Below are positions 28,849 to 37,420 of a stretch of 64,000 bases of DNA, piece after piece. Made by a program: the position numbers and the translations under genes. Source of the DNA: Mycolicibacterium sp. TY81 (GTDB taxonomy: Bacteria > Actinomycetota > Actinomycetes > Mycobacteriales > Mycobacteriaceae); the NCBI RefSeq assembly GCF_018326285.1, contig NZ_AP023362.1:4836001-4900000 (forward strand), in the 5' to 3' direction. How positions within the stretch are numbered: the stretch's first letter is position 1; every line of letters begins with the position of its first letter. A model generated the notes under the pieces. The model did no database searches. It saw only the letters and a list, made by a program, of their open reading frames with translations, and was not told where the DNA came from.

Positions 28849-30405
28849 ATGCCCGGCCCAATGCCCGAAGTACCGTTCCGCGACGACCACATCGAGCTCC
28901 TGCGCCGGCGGGCGCTCACCGAGGACGCCGCCCGACCGGACGCCGTCCAGCGCCGACATGACGCCGGCGGACGGACGGCCCGCGAGAACATCCTCGACCT
29001 GGTCGACGACGGCAGCTTCGTCGAGTACGGCCGGTTCGCCATCGCCGCCCAACGGGCACGGCGGGAGCTCGACGACCTGATCGCGCGCACTCCCGCCGAC
29101 GGCCTGGTGGCCGGCACCGCCCACGTCGACGGCCACCCGTGCGCGGTGCTGTCGTACGACTACACCGTGCTGGCCGGTACCCAGGGCGCCCTCGGGCACC
29201 TCAAGAAGGACCGGTTGTTCGAGCTGATCGAGCGCATGAAACTGCCGACGGTGTTCTTCGCCGAGGGTGGCGGCGGACGCCCCGGCGACACCGATCATCC
29301 GACGGTGTCCTCGCTGGACGTCCGCGCCTTTGCGCTGTGGGCCGGCTTGTCGGGCGTCGTGCCACGGATCGCGGTCGTCAAGGGCCGCTGCTTCGCGGGC
29401 AATGCGGTGATCGCGGGCTGTTCGGATCTGATCGTCGCGACCGAGGACACGTCGATCGGCATGGGTGGCCCGGCGATGATCGCCGGCGGCGGACTCGGCG
29501 ACATCGCGCCCGACGCCGTCGGCCCGATCTCGGTGCAGGCGCCGAACGGCGTCGTCGACGTCGTGGTGCCCGACGAGGCTGCCGCGGTCTCAGTCGCCCG
29601 CCAGTTACTCGGCTACTTCCGCGGGCCCACCACACCCGGCACCGCGCCGGATCAAACCGCTTTGCGCACAATCGTTCCCGAGCGCGCCCGCCGCGCGTAC
29701 CAGGTCGCGCCGATCATCGAGACGCTCGCCGACGACGGCTCCGTCACCTTCCTGCGGCAGAAGTTCGCCCCGGAGTTGGTGACCGCGCTGGCCCGGATCG
29801 AGGGCCGGCCGGTCGGGGTGCTCGCCAACAACACCATGGTCATGGCCGGTGCCATCACCGCGGCGGCGTCCGACAAGGCGGCCCGATTCCTGCAACTCTG
29901 CGATGCCTTCGGGATTCCCGTCGTGTCCCTCGTCGACTGCCCGGGCTTCATGGTGGGACCGGCCGCCGAGGCTGAAGCGCTGGTCCGGCGCGGGTCGCGG
30001 CTGCTGGTCGCTGGTGCGGCACTGCGCGTCCCCTTGATCGCGGTGATCCTGCGCCGCGGTTACGGCCTTGGCGCACAGGCGATGTGCGGCGGCAGCCTGC
30101 ATGAGCCCCTGCTGACGGTGGCCTGGCCGGGCGCACACCTCGGACCGATGGGACTCGAGGGTGCCGTGCGGCTCGGGCTGCGCAAGGAGCTCGAGGCCAT
30201 CGCCGATGACGAGGCCCGCGAGCAGGCGGTACGGGATGCCACCGCCGCCGCGCAGGCCAACGCCGCCGCGCTCAACTCGGCTTCGATGTTCGAGATCGAC
30301 GACGTCATCGACCCCGCCGAGACCCGGTCGCTGATCGCCGCGACACTGGCGACCGCGGAACCCGCGGGCCTGCCGCCGCGCCGGGGCTTCGTCGACACCT
30401 GGTGA
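28849..30405 (+). CDS. acyl-CoA carboxylase carboxyltransferase (beta) subunit
   Basis: 518-residue biotin-dependent carboxyltransferase with N- and C-terminal crotonase-fold halves (SYDYTVLAGTQGALGHLKKDRLFEL; later VSLVDCPGFMVGPAAEAEALVRRGSRLL and MGLEGAVRLG). It moves CO2 from biotin to an acyl-CoA. No biotin carboxylase/carrier (alpha) subunit or small subunit is nearby, so the partner must be encoded elsewhere. ATG at 28849 has GCAGG nine bases upstream; the ATG at 28861 is an alternative. The 3' end is 6 bp from the stop of the convergent flavoprotein gene. Confidence 0.88.
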   Translation: MPGPMPEVPFRDDHIELLRRRALTEDAARPDAVQRRHDAGGRTARENILDLVDDGSFVEYGRFAIAAQRARRELDDLIARTPADGLVAGTAHVDGHPCAVLSYDYTVLAGTQGALGHLKKDRLFELIERMKLPTVFFAEGGGGRPGDTDHPTVSSLDVRAFALWAGLSGVVPRIAVVKGRCFAGNAVIAGCSDLIVATEDTSIGMGGPAMIAGGGLGDIAPDAVGPISVQAPNGVVDVVVPDEAAAVSVARQLLGYFRGPTTPGTAPDQTALRTIVPERARRAYQVAPIIETLADDGSVTFLRQKFAPELVTALARIEGRPVGVLANNTMVMAGAITAAASDKAARFLQLCDAFGIPVVSLVDCPGFMVGPAAEAEALVRRGSRLLVAGAALRVPLIAVILRRGYGLGAQAMCGGSLHEPLLTVAWPGAHLGPMGLEGAVRLGLRKELEAIADDEAREQAVRDATAAAQANAAALNSASMFEIDDVIDPAETRSLIAATLATAEPAGLPPRRGFVDTW

Positions 30406-30411
30406 ACGGTC

Positions 30412-31512
30412 TCAATCCCGCACGCCGCGATACAGCTGACGACGCACGACGAACCGCTGCAACACCCGGTCGACGGTCCACGCCGGGAACCGGACGGCCT
30501 GTCCCCACGGCGTGAACACCTCCAGCCCGTCGGGCTGCGGACCGAGCACCGAACCCCACCGCACGGCCGGCGGCCGGTAGCGGCGCAGCTTGCGGGACCT
30601 CAACTGGGCGAGGACGTTTCGTGCCACCAGCGCACCGCCACCGTTACGGGCCGAGGTGCGCAACGGATCGGTGGCCGCGACATCACCGACCGCGAAAACA
30701 CCCGGATACCCGGGCACCGTCAGCTCCGGGGTGACGCGGACGAAGCCGTCGTCGTCGAGGATCTCAGTAGGCAACCACGCCGTGTTGGGCCGCACCCGAC
30801 CGACGGCCCACAACACCGCATCGGCCTCCCCGTCCGGTTGGCCGGTGCTGAATTCGATTGGTCCAGCGGTGATTTCGTCGCGATTCGGCGGCAGTACAGC
30901 GCGGTGCCCGAGATGCAGCCGGACGCCGAGTTCCGCCAACCGTTGCGCGACCCGCACCTGGGTCCCGACGTGGTAACCCGGAAGTATCTGTGCGCCAGGG
31001 AAATACAGGTCGACGACCTTGTCGGGCCAGCTGCGTGCCAGGTTCCCGGCACTGCTCACCGCCGTGGCGCCGCCACCCACGACGGCGATGCGCTGCGCCC
31101 GTGCCAGGCGTTCGTGGGTGTCATGCAGATCCGCCGCGACGTCGTCGGCGGTCTGCAGCGTCGGGCGGCGCCAGAACCCGTTGGTCGTTCCGGTCGAGAT
31201 CACCAGCACATCGAACGGCTCGACCGTCTCGGTACCGTCAGCCGTCTCCACCGTGACCGTGCGGGCATCCAGGTCGGCGCCCGTCAGCGCCCCGTGCACG
31301 ATCCGCACCGAATCCAGGCCACGGAATCTCCGGAAACCGATGAAGTAGTCCCGCGCCCAGGCGTCGGGCCGCGCGACGCGCATGCCGAGTTCCTGACCGC
31401 TGACCAGGCCGTCCTTGACCGAGATACCGACCACGTCGGCGTGCGGGGCCAGGCGGACAGCGGCGAGGATGCCGCTGTCCCCCAGCCCGGCGATGACGAC
31501 GCGCCCCCGCAC
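30412..31512 (-). CDS. FAD-dependent pyridine nucleotide-disulfide oxidoreductase (NDH-2/AIFM2-like)
   Basis: 366 residues. FAD motif VVIAGLGDSGILAAV at the N-terminus, second Rossmann motif IAVVGGGATAVSSAG near 140-155 for NAD(P)H, and the FAD-binding GVFAVGDVAAT near the C-terminal third. No CxxC redox motif. Likely an NAD(P)H:quinone-type oxidoreductase; the acceptor is unknown. The GTG at 31512 is 1 bp beyond the SDR stop, which excludes the longer frame that would overlap the SDR by 115 bp. Downstream gene of an SDR-flavoprotein pair. Confidence 0.82.
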   Translation of the reverse strand: MRGRVVIAGLGDSGILAAVRLAPHADVVGISVKDGLVSGQELGMRVARPDAWARDYFIGFRRFRGLDSVRIVHGALTGADLDARTVTVETADGTETVEPFDVLVISTGTTNGFWRRPTLQTADDVAADLHDTHERLARAQRIAVVGGGATAVSSAGNLARSWPDKVVDLYFPGAQILPGYHVGTQVRVAQRLAELGVRLHLGHRAVLPPNRDEITAGPIEFSTGQPDGEADAVLWAVGRVRPNTAWLPTEILDDDGFVRVTPELTVPGYPGVFAVGDVAATDPLRTSARNGGGALVARNVLAQLRSRKLRRYRPPAVRWGSVLGPQPDGLEVFTPWGQAVRFPAWTVDRVLQRFVVRRQLYRGVRD

Positions 31513-31513
31513 G

Positions 31514-32305
31514 TCAGGGCAGGATCGAGTCGACGTAACCGCCGTCGGCGCGCACCGCGGCGCCGGTGGTGGCCGACGACTGCTCCGAGCTGAGGTACAC
31601 GACCATGTTGGCGATCTCCTCGGGCTCAATCAGCCTGCGCAGCAACGATTGTGGACGGAATTTGATCATGAACTCGCGCTGCGCCTCGTCCCACGGCAGG
31701 TTCTTGTCGACCAGCTGATAGACGAAGTCCTCGACGCCACCGGTATGCGTCGGGCCCGCGATCACCGAGTTCACCGTCACGCCGGTACCCGCCGCATCCT
31801 TGGCGAAACCGCGGGTCACCGCGAGCAGCGCGGTCTTGGACGTGCCGTAGTGGATCATCTCTTCCGGGATGACGATCGCCGAGTCGCTGGCGATCTGGAT
31901 CGCGCGGCCCCACCCGCGCTCCGTCATCCCCGGGAGGTAGGTGCGGATGAGCCGCACAGCAGACAGCACGTTCACCTCGAAGTACCGCCGCCATTCGTCG
32001 TCGGTGATCTCCTGCGCCGGCGTCGACCCGAAGATGCCGAGGTTGTTCACCAGGATGTCGACATCCGGAAGTTGTTGGACGAGTTGGGCGACGCCGTCCT
32101 CGGTCGTGACGTCGGCGGCGACGCCGATGACGTCGGCGAATCCCTTGCCGGTGAGTTCGGCGACGGCCGCTTGGACGCGTTCTTCGCTGCGTCCGTTCAC
32201 CGCGACGCGGGCCCCGCTGGCGGCCAGCCCTTCGGCGATGGCCAGCCCGATGCCCTGCGTGGAACCGGTTACCAGGGCGGTTTTGCCGGTCAGATCAATG
32301 TGCAC
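31514..32305 (-). CDS. short-chain dehydrogenase/reductase
   Basis: 263-residue classical SDR: TGSTQGIG at 13-20, NNLG at 87-90, catalytic Ser140 and Tyr153-x3-Lys157 (YGTSK). NAD(P)-dependent oxidoreductase of unknown substrate. GTG start at 32305 is chosen because GGAGG sits 6 nt upstream; the in-frame ATG at 32338 has no such site. Followed immediately by the flavoprotein gene. Confidence 0.87.
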   Translation of the reverse strand: MHIDLTGKTALVTGSTQGIGLAIAEGLAASGARVAVNGRSEERVQAAVAELTGKGFADVIGVAADVTTEDGVAQLVQQLPDVDILVNNLGIFGSTPAQEITDDEWRRYFEVNVLSAVRLIRTYLPGMTERGWGRAIQIASDSAIVIPEEMIHYGTSKTALLAVTRGFAKDAAGTGVTVNSVIAGPTHTGGVEDFVYQLVDKNLPWDEAQREFMIKFRPQSLLRRLIEPEEIANMVVYLSSEQSSATTGAAVRADGGYVDSILP

Positions 32306-32355
32306 AATCAGCCTCCAATGAATGTTCCGGTCACACAACGCTAGCGACCCCGCTG

Positions 32356-32361
32356 AATAAT
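32356..32361 (+). promoter_or_regulatory. possible -10 hexamer for a leaderless mRNA
   Basis: AATAAT lies 7 nt before the ATG at 32369, in an otherwise GC-rich region. Confidence 0.35.
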
Positions 32362-32368
32362 CCGTGGC

Positions 32369-33256
32369 ATGACCGAACTATTGGTTCTGCACATCGCCAA
32401 GCGGGCGATCCTGGCCGTGTCCCTCGACGGTTCACGGGTCCGGACGCTGGTCGCCGATGTCGACGAGACGCCCGACGGCATCGTCGTCGATCAGGCCCGG
32501 GGCCACATCTACTGGACGAACATGGGCACGCCCGACCCCGAAACCGGCCGGACGTTCTTCACCCGTAACGGGTCGCTCGAGCGTGTGAACCTGGACGGTT
32601 CTGACCGGCGGACCATCGTGCCGCGGGGCGCGTTCACCACGGGTAAGCAGCTGACGGCCGACTTCGACGCGAGGTTGCTCTACTGGTGCGACCGCGAAGG
32701 CATGCAGGTGCTGCGCTGCCGGCTGGACGGCTCGAGCCTGGAGACGCTGGTGGTGGCGGGTAGCGGTCCGGATGCGCAAGACCCGCGGCACCACTGCGTG
32801 GGCATCGCCGTCGACCCGGTGCAGCAGTTGGTCTACTGGACGCAGAAGGGCGCATCCGACGCCGGCCAGGGCCGAATCTTCCGCTGCCGCACCGACATCC
32901 CGGTGGGGCACACCGCCGCGGGCCGTGCGGACATCGAGTTGCTGTGGCAGGACCTGCCCGAGCCCATCGACCTCGATCTCGACGCATCCGGAAACCTGGT
33001 CTGGACCGACCGCGGCGCCGAACCGAACGGCAACACGCTCAACCGCGGCCGGGTCCAGCCCACGGTCGGGACCTACGACATCGTGTCCCGCGGCTATCAG
33101 GAGGCGATCGGTCTGACCACCGCCGATGACACGACCTACTACGTGAGCGAGCTGCGCACCGGCGGCATCCGCGTCGTGAACCTCGCCGACGGGACCGACC
33201 GCGAGCTGACACAGCTGGGTCCTGGTGTCACCGGGGTTGCGCTGGCCGAGCTCTAG
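32369..33256 (+). CDS. YWTD-repeat (LDL-receptor class B-like) beta-propeller protein
   Basis: 295 residues with repeated propeller-blade motifs: IYWTNMG near 47-53, LLYWCDREG near 108, LVYWTQKG near 153 and LVWTDRG near 217, each after a GI(A)VD- or DLDAS-like strand. This is a six-bladed YWTD propeller without signal peptide or membrane helix, so probably cytoplasmic. Ligand or activity unknown; some such proteins act as lactonases or scaffolds. The stop overlaps the stop of the convergent amidase gene by 4 bp. Confidence 0.75.
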   Translation: MTELLVLHIAKRAILAVSLDGSRVRTLVADVDETPDGIVVDQARGHIYWTNMGTPDPETGRTFFTRNGSLERVNLDGSDRRTIVPRGAFTTGKQLTADFDARLLYWCDREGMQVLRCRLDGSSLETLVVAGSGPDAQDPRHHCVGIAVDPVQQLVYWTQKGASDAGQGRIFRCRTDIPVGHTAAGRADIELLWQDLPEPIDLDLDASGNLVWTDRGAEPNGNTLNRGRVQPTVGTYDIVSRGYQEAIGLTTADDTTYYVSELRTGGIRVVNLADGTDRELTQLGPGVTGVALAEL

Positions 33257-34053
33257 CTGGCCTGGATGAACGCGGCGATGCCCTGACAGATGGCGTTGGC
33301 GTAGGTCTGCCACCCCTGCATGGTGGCCATGGCGGCGCCCTCTTCGGGGTTCTTCATGTTGCCGCACTCGACCAGGATCGATGGGAACTGAGCGAGGTTC
33401 AGGCCGGTCAGGTCGGCCCGGCCGTACAGACCGTTGCTGCCGATGTAGGTCGCCGGCGTCAGCCCCGCGGCCACCATCCGATCGCGCATGATCTGGGCGA
33501 ATCGCACTGACGGTCCGGCCTGCACCTGGTTCAGCGGCGGCGCCGAGTAGTTGACGTGGAATCCGTGGCCGCCCGCGGGACCGCCGTCGGCGTGGACCGA
33601 CACGACCGCATTGGGCCGCAGGGCGTTCGCCATCTCGGCGCGCTGGTCGACGCACGGCCCGAGGGCGTTGTCGTTGTTGCGCGACAGGTGCACCTGCACG
33701 CCGGCGTTCGCCAGCTGCTGCTGCATCAGCAGCACCACGTTCCAGGTGAACGAATGTTCGGGGAAGCCCGCCGTCGTGGACGTGCCACTGGTCTGGCAGT
33801 CCTTGGTGCCGCCGCGGCCGGTGGGCACCTGCTTGGTGATCGACGAGTCGTTGGCCCCATTGTGCCCCGGGTCGAGGAACACGACGGCGCCGGCCAGCCC
33901 AGCGGCTCTGGCCACGGGTGCGGTGAGTGACGACACAACGGCGGGCATACCGACCAGAACCGGCGCCGCCGCAGCCATTCTCAGCATGCGTCGGCGCGAG
34001 ATGCAGCCGACGCCCTTACCTGCGTCGTCTCTTTCACACGGGCTACTGGTCAC
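33253..34053 (-). CDS. ami1: N-acetylmuramoyl-L-alanine amidase (Ami1/Rv3717 type), Tat signal
   Basis: 266-residue Amidase_3 enzyme that removes the stem peptide from peptidoglycan in the periplasm. Zinc ligands His64 (DPGHNG), Glu99 (PEHSF) and a His in SVHADGG; catalytic Glu in VECGNM. Two cysteines (CQTSG; CVDQRA) match the disulfide of the M. tuberculosis enzyme. The N-terminus has a twin-arginine signal, SRRRMLR at 19-25, then AAAAPVLVGMPAVVSSLTAPVARA. GTG at 34053 is chosen because a TAGCAT -10 lies exactly 7 nt upstream; the internal ATG at 33987 would remove the Arg pair. Confidence 0.9.
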   Translation of the reverse strand: MTSSPCERDDAGKGVGCISRRRMLRMAAAAPVLVGMPAVVSSLTAPVARAAGLAGAVVFLDPGHNGANDSSITKQVPTGRGGTKDCQTSGTSTTAGFPEHSFTWNVVLLMQQQLANAGVQVHLSRNNDNALGPCVDQRAEMANALRPNAVVSVHADGGPAGGHGFHVNYSAPPLNQVQAGPSVRFAQIMRDRMVAAGLTPATYIGSNGLYGRADLTGLNLAQFPSILVECGNMKNPEEGAAMATMQGWQTYANAICQGIAAFIQAS

Positions 34054-34060
34054 TGATCGG

Positions 34061-34066
34061 ATGCTA
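34061..34066 (-). promoter_or_regulatory. -10 hexamer for the amidase gene
   Basis: TAGCAT on the minus strand, 7 nt before the GTG at 34053; indicates a leaderless mRNA and fixes the start. Confidence 0.55.
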
Positions 34067-34143
34067 CGGACCGAGACTGGGAACACCCCCGAGCGCCCTG
34101 ACACGGTTCCGTCACGAAGCAATAACTTCTTTCGGGTTCGGCG

Positions 34144-34149
34144 TACGGT
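34144..34149 (+). promoter_or_regulatory. -10 hexamer for the CocE-like hydrolase
   Basis: TACGGT lies 6 nt before the GTG at 34156; leaderless transcript likely. Confidence 0.5.
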
Positions 34150-34155
34150 CGAGGC

Positions 34156-36090
34156 GTGGAGACGAATGTCGAGACAGCAGGCGTCGGCGCACGGATCAAG
34201 GCCATGGCAGGCTGGGCGGCCGCACGCACCCGCAAGACCAGCCCATCGCCACTTTTGCCGTGCTGGGAAGCCCCGCCGGCGCAGTACGGCGTCGGAGTGC
34301 ACCACAACGTGGCAGTGCCGATGAGCGACGGCATCTCGCTGCGGGTGGATATCCACTATCCGACCGACCCGGCGACGGGCGAGGCCGCTGCCGGCCCTTT
34401 CCCCGTGCTGCTATCGATGACGCCGTACGGCAAGAAGGCGCCCCCGCCGGCCGCCCAGATCGGTGGTGGCGCAACGCCGTACCTGATCCGTCGCGGCTAC
34501 ATCGAGGTGATGGTCGACGTGCGGGGCACCGGAGTTTCGGGCGGGTCTTTCGAGATGCTCGGGCCCGAGCAGGTGCAGGACGGCGTCGACCTGGTGAATT
34601 GGGCTGCGACGCTGCCTAATTCGAATGGCCGCGTCGGCATGTTCGGCATCTCGTATCTGGCCATCAATCAACTCATGACGGCCGCCGCGGTGGGTCCCGG
34701 CTCGCCGCTGAAGGCGATCTTCCCGGCGATGGCCGCCAACGATTTCTACCGCGACGTCGTCACCATGGGTGGCGTCCCGCACATGCGTACGGTTCGCGCC
34801 TACGGTGCCACCTACTCGCTGTTGAACGTGATCAACCCGGCACTGGAGTTCGCCCATCGCGGTAGCCATGAAAGGCCCAGGGCCGGTGGCATTTCCGCGG
34901 TGCGCCAGCGCGGCCGCGACCAGCGCAGCTATTTCAAGAGCCTGATCAAGGACGCCATCGGTGGCGGCGACACCGCATTCGACGGCACGTTCTGGGACAC
35001 CATGCGCCCCGCGGACGTGGTGCCGAAGATCGCCGAGAACGGGGTCGCGGTGTTTCTGGTGGCCGGCTGGCATGACGCGTTCCAGCGCGGCGCGCCCTTG
35101 AACTATGCGGCGTTGCAGAACACGTTCGCCGGCCGTCCCGCCGACGCAGCCATGACCGCCGACCAGCCCGTCTCCGACAAGTTCCAGCTCATGGCGGGTC
35201 CCTGGTACCACGTCTCGGATCTCGACGGGCAGCATCTGCAGGCCTTGCAGCTGCGCTGGTTCAACCGCTGGCTCAAAGACGACGACACCGCGGCCGTCAT
35301 CGGTGCGCCGGTGCGGTTCCAGGCGATCGGCAGCCCGAAGTGGTTCCACACCAATGCCTATCCGTTCCCGGAGGCCACCCCGACGCGGCTGTACCTGGGC
35401 CTGGGCGGCGGCCTGCATGCCACCTCATCGGCGGACGAGTCGACCGCCACGCTCCAATACCTCTCTCGCGGACCGGTTTCCGGACGCAGCCTCGAGCAGT
35501 GGAGCCTCGGCATGGGCAGTTTCATGGTGTCGCAGACGGGCCGCAGCGTCCGGTACGACCAGGACAACTCCCGGCTGCAGCGCGACGCACTGACCTACAC
35601 CAGCGAGGCGTTCGACACCGAACAGCTGCTCGCCGGTCCGGTCGGCCTCACGATCTACGCTACCGCCGACCGCACCGAAACCCTGTGGGTGGCGCACCTG
35701 GACGACGTCTCCCCTGACGGTGTCAGCCGGCCGCTGACACAGGGCGCGCTCCTGGGGTCGCATCGTGCCCTCGACCCCGAGGCCAGCTGGCTCCTGCCCG
35801 ACGGCACCGTGCTACGACCGCAACACATCAGCACCAAGGCTGCCGCCGAGCCCGTCGTGCCCGGTGAATTGACTCGCTACGACATCGAGGTGTTCCCGAC
35901 CGCGGCGCTCCTCGCCCCGGGCCACCGGTTGCGGCTGACGCTGACGACGTACGACTTCCCGCATCTGGTGCCGACCCGCCCGCAGCGGACAGCACTGGCG
36001 GGCGGGACGTATCGGATTTCTCAAGGGGGCGTACACGCTTCGCACCTCGTGGTGCCGTTGGCCGACCCGGCGACCATGGCGCAGCCCTAG
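34156..36090 (+). CDS. CocE/NonD-family alpha/beta hydrolase (X-Pro dipeptidyl peptidase-like)
   Basis: 644 residues. Peptidase_S15-like domain (ISLRVDIHYPTDP; VLLSMTPYGKK; VMVDVRGTGVSGGSFEM) with the nucleophile region FGISYLA. A cap region follows, then the Asp/His end of the catalytic domain (VAGWHDAF; GPWYHVSDLDGQH) and a C-terminal jelly-roll domain (about 400-640). Family members hydrolyse esters, amides or X-Pro peptides. The elbow is GISYLA rather than the more usual GxSYxG. No clear signal peptide. A 61-bp hairpin follows the stop. Confidence 0.85.
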   Translation: METNVETAGVGARIKAMAGWAAARTRKTSPSPLLPCWEAPPAQYGVGVHHNVAVPMSDGISLRVDIHYPTDPATGEAAAGPFPVLLSMTPYGKKAPPPAAQIGGGATPYLIRRGYIEVMVDVRGTGVSGGSFEMLGPEQVQDGVDLVNWAATLPNSNGRVGMFGISYLAINQLMTAAAVGPGSPLKAIFPAMAANDFYRDVVTMGGVPHMRTVRAYGATYSLLNVINPALEFAHRGSHERPRAGGISAVRQRGRDQRSYFKSLIKDAIGGGDTAFDGTFWDTMRPADVVPKIAENGVAVFLVAGWHDAFQRGAPLNYAALQNTFAGRPADAAMTADQPVSDKFQLMAGPWYHVSDLDGQHLQALQLRWFNRWLKDDDTAAVIGAPVRFQAIGSPKWFHTNAYPFPEATPTRLYLGLGGGLHATSSADESTATLQYLSRGPVSGRSLEQWSLGMGSFMVSQTGRSVRYDQDNSRLQRDALTYTSEAFDTEQLLAGPVGLTIYATADRTETLWVAHLDDVSPDGVSRPLTQGALLGSHRALDPEASWLLPDGTVLRPQHISTKAAAEPVVPGELTRYDIEVFPTAALLAPGHRLRLTLTTYDFPHLVPTRPQRTALAGGTYRISQGGVHASHLVVPLADPATMAQP

Positions 36091-36091
36091 T

Positions 36092-36152
36092 CGCGAGCAG
36101 ACGCAAAACTGTCGTTTTCACGTCGAAAACGACAGTTTTGTGTCTGCTCGCG
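36092..36152. terminator. 61-bp hairpin between convergent genes
   Basis: 28-bp arms (beginning CGCGAGCAGACGCAAAAC) that pair in 27 of 28 positions, the exception being a G-U wobble, with loop ACGTC. It sits 2 nt after the CocE-like stop and 9 nt from the sulfotransferase stop. Probably a bidirectional terminator or a member of another dispersed palindrome family; its arms differ from the 49-bp family. Confidence 0.75.
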
Positions 36153-36160
36153 GGAAACCC

Positions 36161-37405
36161 TTAGCCCAGGAAGCGCTGCGTGTAGGGCGCGAAGCGGGCC
36201 TTCAGGTCATCGGGGTCGAGGCCGAACATCTCGCACGACGTCTCGACCCGACCCAGCCGGCCGCGCTGGTGGCCGGCGAGGTAGTCCGCCATCGCGGCGC
36301 GCTCGGTGTCCGAAAGTTGTTCCTCCGCAAGGGCGAAGACGCTCTCTGCGGCGCCGAGATCGTCGGCCATGAAATCGTCGAAGCGGATGTCGATGGAGCG
36401 GTCCCGGCCGATGATGTCCCGGTCCCGGACCAGCCCGGCAAGCATGTGCTCCAGTCGCTGCACCCAGTACGACGCGATGTATTCGACGGGAACCGTGCTG
36501 CGATGCATACGCGCCGAGTAGGTGAGCATCGCGATCATCGACAGCACCACCGGAACCGGATCGCGGTGCGTGAAAACACCAACCACACCGGGTAATTCGG
36601 CATTGAGCACCGGCAGCTGCTCGAGATGCTGCGGCGACTTGAGCAGCCAGCGCCGGCCGCCGCGCAGGAACTGCAGGGCCTTGAGCTGGGTCACCATGTG
36701 CCGGTAGTGCGGCGTCTGGTCATGGGATTCGTAGTAGTCGCGCCATGCGGGCACGTCGGCCAGCGTCTCGAAGTACATCGTGGAAAAGTCGTTGGCCAGC
36801 AACTGGATTTCCTCGTGCACGTGGTCGGTGGTCATCTCGTGCATCAGCGGGAAATGCGGCATGACGATGTTCATCACGTTGACCGCGACGTCCATCCGGG
36901 TGCGCCGCGGGTCCGGCTCGATACCGGCCTCGGACGCCAGCGGGAACGGCTCCATCGACTCCCAGTACGGCAGGGTCCGGAAGGTTCCGGCGGCGGCCAG
37001 CAGGTTGTGTAGGTGCGTGGTCCCGGTGCGCGGCAGCCCGACGATCACCACCGGGGGCAGCAGTTCGATGTCGTGAATCTCGGGGTGTCGCTTCAACAAA
37101 TCGGTGAGCAGCAGCCGATTCTTCAACAGCTGCAGCAGTTGGCCGTAGAAGTTCACGACGCCGGGGCCGTTGAGGCCGTCGATCTGCCGGAGCGCGCCCA
37201 GCAGCACCTCGAGGCGTTCGCGGTAGTCGGTGGCGCCGAAGTCGTCGAGGCCAGTGTCGGCGCTCGCCTTGGCGTGCAGCGCGTCCGCGTCGAGCGGACA
37301 GTCCGCCGCCATCATCGTCATCATGTCGCGGAACTGCTGCGCCTCGGCTGTGAAGGTCGGATAGGCCAGGTCATCGAGCCGGACAACGTCTGTGGTGTCA
37401 GTCAC
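36161..37405 (-). CDS. sulfotransferase-family protein
   Basis: 414 residues. PAPS 5'-phosphosulfate loop VGLPRTGTTHLHN at about 122-134 and the 3'-phosphate region THRDPVPVVLS further on. An alpha-helical N-terminal section (VRLDDLAYPTFTAEAQQF...) is typical of mycobacterial Stf-like proteins. It probably sulfates a lipid or small metabolite. The GTG at 37405 is chosen: TAACAT lies 7 nt upstream, and the longer open frame to 38026 is antisense to the TetR gene. Divergent from tetR with only 15 bp between start codons. Confidence 0.85.
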   Translation of the reverse strand: MTDTTDVVRLDDLAYPTFTAEAQQFRDMMTMMAADCPLDADALHAKASADTGLDDFGATDYRERLEVLLGALRQIDGLNGPGVVNFYGQLLQLLKNRLLLTDLLKRHPEIHDIELLPPVVIVGLPRTGTTHLHNLLAAAGTFRTLPYWESMEPFPLASEAGIEPDPRRTRMDVAVNVMNIVMPHFPLMHEMTTDHVHEEIQLLANDFSTMYFETLADVPAWRDYYESHDQTPHYRHMVTQLKALQFLRGGRRWLLKSPQHLEQLPVLNAELPGVVGVFTHRDPVPVVLSMIAMLTYSARMHRSTVPVEYIASYWVQRLEHMLAGLVRDRDIIGRDRSIDIRFDDFMADDLGAAESVFALAEEQLSDTERAAMADYLAGHQRGRLGRVETSCEMFGLDPDDLKARFAPYTQRFLG

Positions 37406-37420
37406 ACTACTTATGTTACT
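37406..37420. promoter_or_regulatory. 15-bp divergent promoter spacer, sulfotransferase versus TetR
   Basis: ACTACTTATGTTACT separates the two start codons. Minus-strand TAACAT is 7 nt before the sulfotransferase GTG; plus-strand TACTTA is 7 nt before the tetR ATG. Both -10 elements thus share the spacer, and a TetR dimer here would block both. Confidence 0.45.
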
